A DNA stretch of 64,000 bases, taken from positions 434,001-498,000 of the forward strand of contig NZ_CP190246.1 in assembly GCF_039652435.2 (NCBI RefSeq). Direction: 5' to 3'. Position 1 is the first letter of the stretch. Each line of letters begins with the position of its first letter. The notes under the pieces are model-generated. The model made no database searches, had not been told where the DNA came from, and worked only from the letters and a program-made list of their open reading frames with translations. This document shows, piece by piece, positions 15,274-24,517 of the stretch. A program made the position numbers and the translations under genes. Source of the stretch: Niabella insulamsoli (lineage in GTDB: Bacteria > Bacteroidota > Bacteroidia > Chitinophagales > Chitinophagaceae).

Positions 15274-16275
15274 ATGGCAATTTTAAATTTTCAGCAGCCG
15301 GATAAAATCATCCTGCAAAAAGCGTCCGATTTTGAAGCTCAGTTTGAGTTTGCTCCATTGGAACCAGGATATGGCGTTACCATTGGTAATGCGCTTCGCA
15401 GGGTTTTGTTAAGTTCTCTTGAGGGCTACGCTATCTCGGCTATTAAAATAGATGGAGTGGATCATGAATTCGCTACCATTAAAGGTATCAGCGAAGATTT
15501 AGTTGAAATCATCCTTAACTTAAAGCAGGTTCGTTTTAAAAGAACAGTTGAGCATGAAGTTGCCAACGAAAAGATTTCTTTGTCGGTAAAAAATCAAACC
15601 CAGTTTACTGCCGGTATGATTGCCGACGGAACACAATCTTTCCAGATCATGAATCCTGAATTGGTGATCTGCACGCTTGACGCTTCTGCAAAGCTGGATA
15701 TCGAACTGACAATCGGCAAAGGGCGCGGTTATGTTCCTGCAGAGGAAAACGCCGTGAAAGATGCGCCGGTTGGTTTGGTGCCGATCGATGCGATCTACAC
15801 GCCGATCAAGAATGTAAAATACAGTATCGAAAATACCCGTGTGGAACAACGCACTGACTACGAAAAATTAGTGATGGAAGTTGTTACAGACGGTACAATT
15901 CATCCTGAAGATGCGGTTAAACAAGCCAGCCGTATTTTGATTCAGCACCTGATGATTATTACGGATGAAAACATCACCTTCGATAATAAAGAAGAGAAGA
16001 AAGAAGACCTGGTGGATGAGAACACATTGCAACTGCGCAAAGTGCTGAAAACTCCATTGGAGGATCTGGATCTCTCGGTTCGTGCGTTCAACTGCCTGAA
16101 AGCGGCTAAAATCAATTCTTTGAGCGAGTTGGTGCAGTATGAGCAGGAAGACCTGATGAAGTTCCGCAACTTCGGTCAGAAATCTCTTTCTGAGATCGAG
16201 CAGGTATTGAACGAAAGAGGCCTGGGCTTTGGCATGGACCTTCAGAAGTTAGGTATCGATAAAGACGATTATTAA
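15274..16275 (+). CDS. rpoA: DNA-directed RNA polymerase subunit alpha
   Basis: A 333-residue alpha subunit. The N-terminal dimerisation domain contains FEFAPLEPGYGVTIGNALRR and VLLSSLEGYAISAIKIDGVD; the C-terminal domain (from about residue 250) contains LEDLDLSVRAFNCLKAAKIN and FGQKSLSEIEQVLNERGL, the helix-hairpin-helix that contacts UP elements and activators. Length is canonical. It is the sixth gene of the operon. A terminator-like hairpin lies between it and rplQ, so rplQ may be expressed at a reduced level or from an additional promoter. Confidence 0.97.
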   Translation: MAILNFQQPDKIILQKASDFEAQFEFAPLEPGYGVTIGNALRRVLLSSLEGYAISAIKIDGVDHEFATIKGISEDLVEIILNLKQVRFKRTVEHEVANEKISLSVKNQTQFTAGMIADGTQSFQIMNPELVICTLDASAKLDIELTIGKGRGYVPAEENAVKDAPVGLVPIDAIYTPIKNVKYSIENTRVEQRTDYEKLVMEVVTDGTIHPEDAVKQASRILIQHLMIITDENITFDNKEEKKEDLVDENTLQLRKVLKTPLEDLDLSVRAFNCLKAAKINSLSELVQYEQEDLMKFRNFGQKSLSEIEQVLNERGLGFGMDLQKLGIDKDDY

Positions 16276-16281
16276 AATTTG

Positions 16282-16320
16282 TTAGCTAATTGGCCTTTGG
16301 GCTGATTAGCTAATTTTTTT
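16282..16320 (+). terminator. Terminator-like hairpin between rpoA and rplQ
   Basis: TTAGCTAAT and ATTAGCTAA bracket a partly paired GGCC/GGGC core, followed by seven T residues. It may attenuate read-through into rplQ. Confidence 0.5.
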
Positions 16321-16415
16321 CAAAAAAGTAGGTTGTAATTCCCTGACTACGGTACAGCCGAATTTTTTAACAAGGATGTGGTTAAAAAAGGATCACATTT
16401 ACAAAACAACAAGTC

Positions 16416-17027
16416 ATGCGTCACGGAGACAAAATCAAAAATTTAAGCCGCACTAAAGCGCACAGAGAAGCTTTATTAGCCAATCTTTCCTGTCAGTTAA
16501 TTCAGCACAAACGCATTGTAACTACCGTTGCAAAGGCTAAAGCGCTTCGCGTTTATGTAGAGCCGCTGATCACAAAAAGCAAAGAAAATACTACGCATCA
16601 GCGTCGTATCGTATTTGGCCACTTACAGGATAAAGAGGCGATCAAAGAATTGTTCGACAATATTGCCGGTAAAGTAGGCGGCCGCCCTGGTGGCTACACA
16701 CGTATTATCAAATTGGGCGCACGTCCTGGTGATAACGCGGAAAAAGCAATGATCGAGCTTGTTGACTACAATGAGATCTACGGTAAAGGAAGCGGAGAAG
16801 AAAAAGCGGCCGGCAAACGTACACGTCGTCGTGGCGGAAGCGGTAAAAAAGCTGCAACTACTACTGCGGACAAAACTGAAGAAGCAACAGAAGTAGCTTT
16901 GGCAGAAAAAGAAGAAGCGGCATTGGAGGCTGAAACAGCGAAGGCGGACGATACCGCTGCACCCGCTGCAGAAACGCCTGCCACTGAAGAAACCAAAGAA
17001 GACGGAAGCGAAGAGGCGAAAGCTTAA
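16416..17027 (+). CDS. rplQ: 50S ribosomal protein L17 with long C-terminal tail
   Basis: The first ~125 residues match L17 (MRHGDKIKNLSRTKAHREAL, QHKRIVTTVAKAKALRVYVE, GGYTRIIKLGARPGDNAEKA), which lies at the polypeptide exit of the large subunit. Residues ~125-203 form a low-complexity extension, first basic (GKRTRRRGGSGKKA), then Ala/Glu/Thr-rich. Typical L17 is 116-130 residues, so the protein is about 75 residues longer. Similar tails occur in other Bacteroidota L17 proteins; a role is not known. It ends the operon and is followed by a terminator at 17052. Confidence 0.95.
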   Translation: MRHGDKIKNLSRTKAHREALLANLSCQLIQHKRIVTTVAKAKALRVYVEPLITKSKENTTHQRRIVFGHLQDKEAIKELFDNIAGKVGGRPGGYTRIIKLGARPGDNAEKAMIELVDYNEIYGKGSGEEKAAGKRTRRRGGSGKKAATTTADKTEEATEVALAEKEEAALEAETAKADDTAAPAAETPATEETKEDGSEEAKA

Positions 17028-17051
17028 TTAGCAACCGAAATCATAAAGTTT

Positions 17052-17080
17052 AATGCCTCGCGGAAGCGGGGCATTTTTTT
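17052..17080 (+). terminator. Rho-independent terminator of the ribosomal operon
   Basis: AATGCCTCGC and GCGGGGCATT form a stem around GGAA, followed by a run of T residues. Confidence 0.8.
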
Positions 17081-17210
17081 GTTGGTGTTCAAAGCGGTTA
17101 CCACCTCTACAATCGCGCGCTGCGGGAAGAGGCATCGAGCTATGCGGGCATCTCGTTATGGGGGTAGCGCGAAACATAAAAAAGGGGGGGGCTGTTTTAA
17201 GCAGCAAAAA

Positions 17211-17246
17211 AAGAGAGACTTCATTGCTGAGGTCTCTCTTCTTTTA
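17211..17246 (-). terminator. Terminator of the RND efflux operon
   Basis: AAGAGAGACTTC and GAGGTCTCTCTT form a stem; on the minus strand it is followed by a T-run. It lies 18 bp beyond the stop codon of the RND gene. Confidence 0.75.
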
Positions 17247-17264
17247 TGTTAAGGTTAATGGTAG

Positions 17265-20200
17265 CTATAACCAGCTTCCGATAAAGGGTTCGCCTGCGTT
17301 CGTGTCGTTCGACAACTTGCGCCTTCTCGCGGCTACTTTTCTCTTTTGCCTGAACATCGTGATAAACATCAATGGGATGAAAAGGAAAATAGCCGGTGGA
17401 ATACCCATGAAGGAAATCCATTTTCCACCATATTGTTTTTGCATCGGACGCTTCAACCTTTCCGCAATCAAATACATACTCGGCACCATAAACAAGGTCA
17501 TAAAGAATGCAAATAATAAACCGAAAATGATGGTCCACGAAAGCGGTTTCCAGAAGGTGACATTATCTCCGCCAAAGAAAATGCGTGGGTTTAATTCGGC
17601 AAACAGGGTGACGAAGTTGATGTTGAACCCAACCGCCAAAGGAATCAGGGCCAGGATGGCTGCCAGCGCTGTAAGCAATACAGGTATGATACGTGTTTTA
17701 CCTGCTTCGATTACGGCCTCCCGTGTCTTCATGCCGCGCGATCTCAATTCGTCGGCGAATTCAATTACCAGAATTCCATTTTTGATAACGATACCCGCCA
17801 GACCAAGAATTCCGACACCCGTCATTACTACGGATACCGTCATACCTGTAAAGGTAAACCCAAGCAATACGCCGATGATACTGAACACAATTTCCGTAAG
17901 GATGATTACCGACTTGCTCATTGAGTTGAACTGGGCTACAAGAATCAGTAAGATAAGGCCAAGTGCAATAACAAGGGCTTTCCCTAAGAAGGCGCCGGTT
18001 TCTGCCTGCTGCTCTCCTTCACCCGTTTGCTTGATGGTGACGTCGTCGCCGGTTTTACGGAAACTTTCCAACGCATTTTTAATATCAGCATTTACAGCGG
18101 TGGGTGTATACCCCGAAAGCACGTTACTTCTAAGTGTGATCACGCGCTTCTGATTTTTGCGTTGCACGCTACCCAGTGTATTCGAATAGTCAACAGTTAC
18201 CAGCGAACTAATGGGCACGCTTTTTACCTGGCCAGTCGCCATATCTCTAAAACGAACATTCATATTTAAAAGATCGGTCAGGCTTTTGCGCTCCATCTCG
18301 CTGCTGCGCACATAGATTTTATATTCGTCTTCACCGTCTTTAATTTTGCTGGCTTCGTTACCAAACAGCGCCGTGCGCAGTTGAGAACCAATCTGTGCAG
18401 AAGATACGCCTTCTCTCAACGCGCGCTCGCGATTAACCGTCAGCGCGATTTCTGGGCTCGCAAGGTCCACATTCATTTTCAATTCTTCAACGCCGGGCAC
18501 CTGAATGCTATCGAGGAAGTTTTTAAGATCGACCGCAGTCTTGATCATATCATCAAACTCTTCACTCGCTACCTCAATATTTACCGGCGGATCAGTTGGC
18601 GGGCCATTTTGTTCCTGCTCTACAGAAATTTCAGCGCCAGGGATATTTTTGATCGCTGCGCGAATTTTATCCAGGTAAGGGCCGGTTTTTTCTCCATGCC
18701 GCTTTTCATATTCTACAAACGAAACCTGCACACGGCCCAGTTCGCTTCTTGTACTTCTGTCGCCGCTATTTGGATCAGCCGCGCCAACAGCAACGTTTGC
18801 AATCACACTTTCCACGATAGGATTTTTCTTTCCTTTTATTGGATCGTGATTCAACGCCGTGTTCACTTTTGTCTCCAGGTATCGCGTGATAGAGTCCGTG
18901 TACTCAACATCGGTTCCGGTAGGTAATTTCAAATAAACATAAATGAAGTTAGGGTCTGAGCCCGGGAAGAACACAACCTGCGTTCTGCCAACTGCCGAAG
19001 AAATGCCAAACAGAATGACTGATACTACCAGGAGCCCGAAAGCGCCCACCAGCAGCCAAACCGGCCTCCAGCCTGCAACCGCCCATTTTAGAAGCGATTC
19101 ATAATGGCTCATAATCCACGGCAACACGCGGTTTTGGAAACTGTGTATCCATCCGCTGAAGAAGTAGGTGTTCAACACGGTTAATAGCGCCAGGCATAGC
19201 GAAAGGTTGGCGATAAAATGAAACAGGCTTTTAGCTCCTGTTCCCGGTTCGATGCCTACCGCCAGTTCTTCGGGTGTAGCCACCGGCGCTTTTGATATAA
19301 ATCCGAAAATATTAAACAGAATGCCGATCACAATCATGGCCAGGAAAGCTTTGGATCTGAATACATCAGACTTTTTCTTTTCATGATGATCGTCTTCATG
19401 GTTCATAAAATCTACAGCGAATACCGGGTTCATGATAAACGCAACAAGCAGCGAAGCAGCCAGCGTAAATATCAACATCAACGGCAGGTACACCATGAAC
19501 TTACCAATAATGCCCGGCCAGAACAGCAATGGGAAAAACGGAGCCAGCGTTGTAAGCGTTCCGGCGAGTACCGGCACAAAAACTTCGCCGGCGGCCATCA
19601 TTGCCGCTTTTTGGGAATTGATCTTGCCGCGCCCTTCCATAAATATCCGGTGGGTATTTTCGATTACCACGATCGCGTCATCCACAATAATTCCCAATCC
19701 AAACAGCAGGGCAAACAACACCATGAAGTTGAGGGTGATGCTGCCGCCGATAATGATCTCCCCTAGCGGAATGAACATAAATGCGACGAACATACTCAGC
19801 GGCACGCTTAAGGCCACAAAGAAGGCATTGGTGAGTCCCATGAAGAACATCAGGATGATCAATACCAATATAAATCCAATTACAATGGAGTTGACGAGAT
19901 CGTTGAAGGAGGTGCGGGTAGAGATACTTTGGTCACCCGTTATTACCACATTCAGATCTTTTGGCAGCAAATTGGTTTTCATTTCAGCCGCAATTTGCTT
20001 TACGGCGTCGCTTGTTTCGATCAGGTTTTCGCCGGAGCGTTTTACGATATTCAGTGTTACAACGTTCTTTCCGTCCAGCCGTGCATAGCTTTCTGTTTCT
20101 TTAACTGTGTCTTTAATTGAAGCAATATCTTTCAGATAAACGGGATTGCCGCTGCTGTTTCGCAGTATTACTTTTTCAATGTCGTAAGCGGTTTTAAACT

Positions 20201-20939
20201 GGCCTTTTAATTGCAGCGTACGCTTCATGTTGCCGACTTCCAGCAAACCACCACTGATGTCCATGTTTTCATAACGAATGGCATTAGATATGTCGTCAAA
20301 AGTAACGCCGGCCGCTTGCATGCGTGCATTGTCTACATTCACCTGAAACTCTCTTTCGGGAGCACCCACCATGTCAACGCGGGTAATCTGCGGCAATTCT
20401 TCCAGGCGATCCTGCATTTTATCGGCATACTCTTTCAGCCTCACACCGTCATAGTCGCCGCTCAGGTTCACATACATGATCGGCATCTCAGATAAGCTGA
20501 CTTCCAGTGCGGTGGGTTCCTGTGTCAGGTCGGTAGGTAAATCCTGTTTCGCTTTGTCGATCGCATCTTTTACTTTTTGGACAGCCACATCGACTTTAAC
20601 ATCCGTTCCAAATTCTACCTGAATGGCCGAATAATCCTGTACCGAAGTACTGGTAACCTTCGATATTTTAACACCAGTAATCCCTTTGATTTGCTTCTCG
20701 ATCGGTTGTGTCACCAGGTTTTCCATGTCCTTGGGCGAATTTCCAACATAAATCGTAGACACATACACTGTAGGAATTACCACATCCGGGAAGCTTTCTT
20801 TGGGTAGGGTAACAAAAGTCGTTACACCAAATATGGAAACAAAAAGAATAAGCAGGTAGACCGTGGTGCGGTTTTTTACCGACCAGGAAGTGGGCTTAAA
20901 CTCTTTGAATTTTGCATTGAAATTTTCTAGAACACTCAT
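17265..20939 (-). CDS. RND-family efflux permease (AcrB/MexB type) with extra central membrane segments
   Basis: An inner-membrane proton-driven pump, 1224 residues from the ATG MSVLENFNAKFKEFKPTSWS; an upstream ATG would add ten residues. It has two homologous halves, each with large periplasmic loops, and the TM4 region GLGIIVDDAIVVIENTHRIF with the conserved Asp pair. It is about 180 residues longer than AcrB. The extra length is a linker near residues 540-640 with two added hydrophobic segments (AFLAMIVIGILFNIFGFI, SLCLALLTVLNTYFFSG) and a C-terminal extra helix (FMGIPPAIFLFIPLMFITMF) plus a basic tail. It is last in the tetR-tolC-MFP-RND operon; substrates are unknown. Confidence 0.93.
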   Translation of the reverse strand: MSVLENFNAKFKEFKPTSWSVKNRTTVYLLILFVSIFGVTTFVTLPKESFPDVVIPTVYVSTIYVGNSPKDMENLVTQPIEKQIKGITGVKISKVTSTSVQDYSAIQVEFGTDVKVDVAVQKVKDAIDKAKQDLPTDLTQEPTALEVSLSEMPIMYVNLSGDYDGVRLKEYADKMQDRLEELPQITRVDMVGAPEREFQVNVDNARMQAAGVTFDDISNAIRYENMDISGGLLEVGNMKRTLQLKGQFKTAYDIEKVILRNSSGNPVYLKDIASIKDTVKETESYARLDGKNVVTLNIVKRSGENLIETSDAVKQIAAEMKTNLLPKDLNVVITGDQSISTRTSFNDLVNSIVIGFILVLIILMFFMGLTNAFFVALSVPLSMFVAFMFIPLGEIIIGGSITLNFMVLFALLFGLGIIVDDAIVVIENTHRIFMEGRGKINSQKAAMMAAGEVFVPVLAGTLTTLAPFFPLLFWPGIIGKFMVYLPLMLIFTLAASLLVAFIMNPVFAVDFMNHEDDHHEKKKSDVFRSKAFLAMIVIGILFNIFGFISKAPVATPEELAVGIEPGTGAKSLFHFIANLSLCLALLTVLNTYFFSGWIHSFQNRVLPWIMSHYESLLKWAVAGWRPVWLLVGAFGLLVVSVILFGISSAVGRTQVVFFPGSDPNFIYVYLKLPTGTDVEYTDSITRYLETKVNTALNHDPIKGKKNPIVESVIANVAVGAADPNSGDRSTRSELGRVQVSFVEYEKRHGEKTGPYLDKIRAAIKNIPGAEISVEQEQNGPPTDPPVNIEVASEEFDDMIKTAVDLKNFLDSIQVPGVEELKMNVDLASPEIALTVNRERALREGVSSAQIGSQLRTALFGNEASKIKDGEDEYKIYVRSSEMERKSLTDLLNMNVRFRDMATGQVKSVPISSLVTVDYSNTLGSVQRKNQKRVITLRSNVLSGYTPTAVNADIKNALESFRKTGDDVTIKQTGEGEQQAETGAFLGKALVIALGLILLILVAQFNSMSKSVIILTEIVFSIIGVLLGFTFTGMTVSVVMTGVGILGLAGIVIKNGILVIEFADELRSRGMKTREAVIEAGKTRIIPVLLTALAAILALIPLAVGFNINFVTLFAELNPRIFFGGDNVTFWKPLSWTIIFGLLFAFFMTLFMVPSMYLIAERLKRPMQKQYGGKWISFMGIPPAIFLFIPLMFITMFRQKRKVAARRRKLSNDTNAGEPFIGSWL

Positions 20940-21037
20940 AAAAAATGATTTGTTTGAGTTTGATAGCAATGGTGAATAAACACGGTTTGCGGAAACGGCC
21001 TTTTATGCTCATGTTCCCCCAACCGGTTCGTATCACT

Positions 21038-22249
21038 TTATTTTACCGGAGTCGTCGTAATTACCTGTCCTTCATACACGCTCTGAAAACCTTCGGTAAT
21101 CAGTTGATCACCGGCGGTAAGGCCGGATTTGATCTCAAGCCTGTCGTTGTAGAGTTCACCCGGAATTACGCGTTTTTTGCGGGCTACCAATTTGTTGTTC
21201 TCATTTACTGCCACCAACACAAATTTTCCCTGCTGATCGGTTTGCAATGTGTTTACGGGAATAGTGATCGCTTCCGGTTTGGAATAATCTTCTATCTGAA
21301 CTTTTGCAATCTGATTAGCGCGTATCGAGGGATCGGAGGGCACGTTGGCTTCTACATAAAAACTGCGCGTCGCCGGGTCGATCAGTTTGCTTACCACCGA
21401 AGCCTTTGTTTTTATTTCTTTGTTATTGGCTTCCGGCAGGGTTACTGTAATCGGTGTTCCGACATCAATACGGTCGAGATAGTTTTCCGGAACATTCACC
21501 AGGAGTTTCAAATTGGAAGTGTTTACGATGGAGATCTGCGGGCCTGCAGCGCCCATGCCGGTAAACATTTCGCCCACCCGAATGTTGAGCTGGTCGATCG
21601 TACCGTCGATGTCGGCTGTAACGTTAGAAAAGTTCACCTGCTCGCGTGCCGATCCGGCCTGCGCTTCGGCGGCGCGCAATTGTGCGGTCAGCTGTTCTAC
21701 GTTTGCTTTAGCCTGAATGACCTGCATTTCCGCACCAATATTGGCGTCCCAAAGATTTTTTTGACGCTGATAGGTTGTTTTGGCCAATTCCAACTGGGCT
21801 TTAACCGTAGCCACCTGCTGCTGGGCCGCAGTCAGCTGCTGGCGTTGCACTGCATCGTCGAGTTTTAAAAGGGTCTGTCCTCTGCGAACGCGGTCGCCTT
21901 GTTTAACGTACAAAGCGCGTACAATGCCGCCCTGGCCGTTGCGGGGCGCCACATAGGCGTTTTTACGGGAATCAATTTTTCCCTGTAAATCGATGTAATG
22001 ATCGAAATTATCTACGCCGATTTTTTCAACCGATACCAACTTGGCTTTTACAAAAGAAGGATCTAAAACTGCAATTTCATCATTGAGCTTATTGATTTGG
22101 TCAGAAATCTTTTTCTGCTCTTCTTTGAGTTTTTCCAGTTGAACTTTTTTATCGTTCAGCGCGCTGTTTTTCTCCTTTTTGCCATCGCCGCAAGAAACAA
22201 GAACGGCGCAGAGCGCTATAACTGATGTTAGTTTTAATATATACTGCAT
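21038..22249 (-). CDS. RND efflux periplasmic adaptor (membrane fusion) lipoprotein
   Basis: A 403-residue MFP subunit that bridges the RND pump and TolC-like channel. The N-terminus MQYILKLTSVIALCAVLVSC is a lipoprotein signal with the acylated Cys at residue 20, then an unusual short coiled coil (KKVQLEKLKEEQKKISDQIN). The lipoyl/hairpin region contains GGIVRALYVKQGDRVRRGQT and LLKLDDAVQRQQLTAAQQQV, followed by the alpha-hairpin and the beta-barrel domain with VNVPENYLDRIDVGTPITVT. Length is normal. It sits between tolC (29-bp gap) and the pump gene (98-bp gap) on the same strand. Confidence 0.93.
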   Translation of the reverse strand: MQYILKLTSVIALCAVLVSCGDGKKEKNSALNDKKVQLEKLKEEQKKISDQINKLNDEIAVLDPSFVKAKLVSVEKIGVDNFDHYIDLQGKIDSRKNAYVAPRNGQGGIVRALYVKQGDRVRRGQTLLKLDDAVQRQQLTAAQQQVATVKAQLELAKTTYQRQKNLWDANIGAEMQVIQAKANVEQLTAQLRAAEAQAGSAREQVNFSNVTADIDGTIDQLNIRVGEMFTGMGAAGPQISIVNTSNLKLLVNVPENYLDRIDVGTPITVTLPEANNKEIKTKASVVSKLIDPATRSFYVEANVPSDPSIRANQIAKVQIEDYSKPEAITIPVNTLQTDQQGKFVLVAVNENNKLVARKKRVIPGELYNDRLEIKSGLTAGDQLITEGFQSVYEGQVITTTPVK

Positions 22250-22278
22250 TATTAGGGTTTTAGATGTTTGATGAAGGG

Positions 22279-23682
22279 TTATAGTTTACCGGAGGCTTTA
22301 AGAAAATCGATTTTTGCAATGACCGCATTGTAAAGCGAGTTGAAATAATTGGTCTGTGCGCTTTGCAGCTGCACCCGGGCGTTTTCGATTTCCAGTTGGC
22401 TGCCGGTGCCGACTTCATATTTCTTTTTTGTTTGCTGATACACACGCTCGGCAAGCGACATATTTTGTTTCTGGAAATCCATATCAGCGATAGCTGTTTT
22501 AAAGGTGTTCGAAGCCGATTTTTGTTCCTGTTCAATGTTTAATTTCAATGCTTCTATTTGATTTTGCGTTTGCCGAAGCTTGATGCGCGACTGTTCAATC
22601 TTTGCGTTTGTAGCAAACCCTTTAAAAATGGGAATATTTAAATTCAGGGAAATTGAACTTGCGCTGAACCAGGTTCCTCTCCATAACTCTCCAAAACTAT
22701 TTTGCATGGCCATTTTGCTGTAATTGCCGCTTAGGCTGAGTGTAGGGATTTTACTTAGCTGATATCTTTGAACGTCAAATCGATTTAGTTTTTCTCCAAG
22801 CAACGCTGCTTGATAATCTTTTCTTTGACTATAATCTAGTGTCAGCGCTTCTAAAATGCCATCCTTGATGTTTTCGTCGTTTAACTCATCCGTTAAAATA
22901 AGTTGGTCTTTTAGAGGCATGCCAATAAGTACTTTTAGCCCGAGATACCCATTATTTACGTCATTAATAATTTTTGTTCTTTGAGATTTTAAATTGGTGA
23001 TTTGCACTTCCAACTTATCGATCTCTAACTTCTCAACAAAACCGTTGTCGTACATAATTTTGGTGTCGTGTTTATTTTTTTCTACCAAAGCCAGATTCGA
23101 GTCAAGAAGTGCTATTTGAATTTTACTTAGGACAAGTTGATAGTATATTTTTGAAACATTTAACCTCACTTGTTCAGCCGTAACTTCAGCATTTTTTTCC
23201 TGATATTCGATCAATGTATTTCTTGCTTTCAACCCGGTAAAAACCTGCCCGTCAAAGAGGAGTTGATTCAACGACACACCTGCGTTCGAATTCCATTTTG
23301 TTCCAAACTGTGCATCGATAAATCCGTAATCAGCGTTGGGGTCATATTCTACTGGATTGCCATCTCCGTCCGTCACGCCCAATTGTTGAAGGGTCGCTAT
23401 GACTGCAGGAGACAAAAAGTTTGGCAGTCTTTGGGTGGCGACATTTGGGTTAAACGTAACGCCGCCATTTCCATTTATTTGCGGATAGGCGCTTCCCGTT
23501 ACTTCGCGGTTCACCTGCTCCTGGAGCTTAATATCCAGCAGGGCATTCTTAACCTGCATATTATTTTTTTCTGCATAGGCTAAGGTTTGCTCCAGCGAAA
23601 AATGATGGGTTTGCTGGGCGAAGTTTGGTTTGATAAAAGCAAGCAGCAGCAGGGCTACAATTGCTATTCTATTTGTTATCAT
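22279..23682 (-). CDS. TolC-family outer-membrane efflux protein
   Basis: A 467-residue outer-membrane channel subunit. A signal peptide ends around IKPNFAQ. The long amphipathic helices and two-fold repeat of the OEP domain are evident: HHFSLEQTLAYAEKNNMQVK near the N-terminus, and AERVYQQTKKKYEVGTGSQL followed by EIENARVQLQSAQTNYFNSL near the C-terminus, the classic OEP C-terminal repeat. Length is normal. Its start overlaps the tetR stop by 14 bp, suggesting coupled expression, and it is followed by the adaptor and pump genes. Confidence 0.93.
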   Translation of the reverse strand: MITNRIAIVALLLLAFIKPNFAQQTHHFSLEQTLAYAEKNNMQVKNALLDIKLQEQVNREVTGSAYPQINGNGGVTFNPNVATQRLPNFLSPAVIATLQQLGVTDGDGNPVEYDPNADYGFIDAQFGTKWNSNAGVSLNQLLFDGQVFTGLKARNTLIEYQEKNAEVTAEQVRLNVSKIYYQLVLSKIQIALLDSNLALVEKNKHDTKIMYDNGFVEKLEIDKLEVQITNLKSQRTKIINDVNNGYLGLKVLIGMPLKDQLILTDELNDENIKDGILEALTLDYSQRKDYQAALLGEKLNRFDVQRYQLSKIPTLSLSGNYSKMAMQNSFGELWRGTWFSASSISLNLNIPIFKGFATNAKIEQSRIKLRQTQNQIEALKLNIEQEQKSASNTFKTAIADMDFQKQNMSLAERVYQQTKKKYEVGTGSQLEIENARVQLQSAQTNYFNSLYNAVIAKIDFLKASGKL

Positions 23683-24313
23683 CAGTGAATGGTTTTTGCT
23701 TTTCGATTCTATATTTATTGATCATTTTTGTTCCTTTGGGCGTGGCGATGCCATATAGATAGAGGATAAAAATTTCTTCCTGCAGGGTGCCTAAATCAGT
23801 TTTCATTGCGTCATAAAAGCTAAGCTGAAAGGGCAGATGGATACTTTCCAGCCGAAGGCGGCTCACAAAATTCACATCGATATCCTTTCTGAAAAGCCCG
23901 TCGCGAACACCCCATTCAAGGCTGTGGCGAAGAAAGTTGTACAAAAAATCTTCCTTGAACTGTAAGAATTTCTTATAAGCCAAAGGATAATATTTTTGCA
24001 TATCCAACAACAACACAGGGTTCATGTGCCTCATCATATCCGACACCGAAGCGGTAGCCAGGAAGCCTTCGTGAATCGCATTCTTTGCCTTTTCTCTACA
24101 AGTTTCACAATTGATGCTATTGCTCTTAAGAATCATTTCAATCGTTTCTGCTACCAGGGTCTCCTTATCTGTATAGTATTGATACAGCGTCTTTTTACTC
24201 ATGCCAACCGAGTTGGCTATATCGTCCATGCTAACCCTGCGTAAGCCTAACTGAATAAATAATTCTTTTGCTTTTTCACGGATTCTTGCCTTATTATCAA
24301 TTATTATCGCCAT
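23669..24313 (-). CDS. TetR/AcrR-family transcriptional regulator
   Basis: A 214-residue repressor type. The N-terminal helix-turn-helix is clear: ARIREKAKELFIQLGLRRVS then MDDIANSVGMSKKTLYQYYT, with the family's invariant DIA and KTLYxYY pattern. The C-terminal ligand/dimer domain is less conserved, including DMRHMNPVLLLDMQKY-like residues around MMRHMNPVLLLDMQKYYPLA. It is the first gene of the efflux operon and overlaps tolC, so it most likely represses the pump genes and is relieved by a pump substrate. No clear operator palindrome was identified in the 200 bp upstream. Confidence 0.92.
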   Translation of the reverse strand: MAIIIDNKARIREKAKELFIQLGLRRVSMDDIANSVGMSKKTLYQYYTDKETLVAETIEMILKSNSINCETCREKAKNAIHEGFLATASVSDMMRHMNPVLLLDMQKYYPLAYKKFLQFKEDFLYNFLRHSLEWGVRDGLFRKDIDVNFVSRLRLESIHLPFQLSFYDAMKTDLGTLQEEIFILYLYGIATPKGTKMINKYRIEKQKPFTDDNK

Positions 24314-24517
24314 TTGGATCGCGAAACTAAGGAAACTCTCAGAGGGCTCAAAGTTTCCGTCAGGAAATTTTTATCTGCCTACTTGGGAAACGGACGTGAA
24401 ATTAAATTACTTTAAAACCAGGCAGTATATTTTTTAGGTTAACAGTAAATTAAAGCGGGTGAACGGTAAAAACACAAATATTTTTGGCATTTAAAGATGT
24501 ACTATCTTGCAGACTAA

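Noticed and set aside
17053..18153. 366-residue open frame on the plus strand
   Set aside because: It starts in the rplQ terminator and then runs antisense to the RND pump gene; composition is not protein-like and the pump gene is certain.
19432..20088. 218-residue open frame on the plus strand
   Set aside because: Antisense shadow of the RND pump; Ile/Asn/Thr-rich sequence reflects codon bias of the opposite strand.
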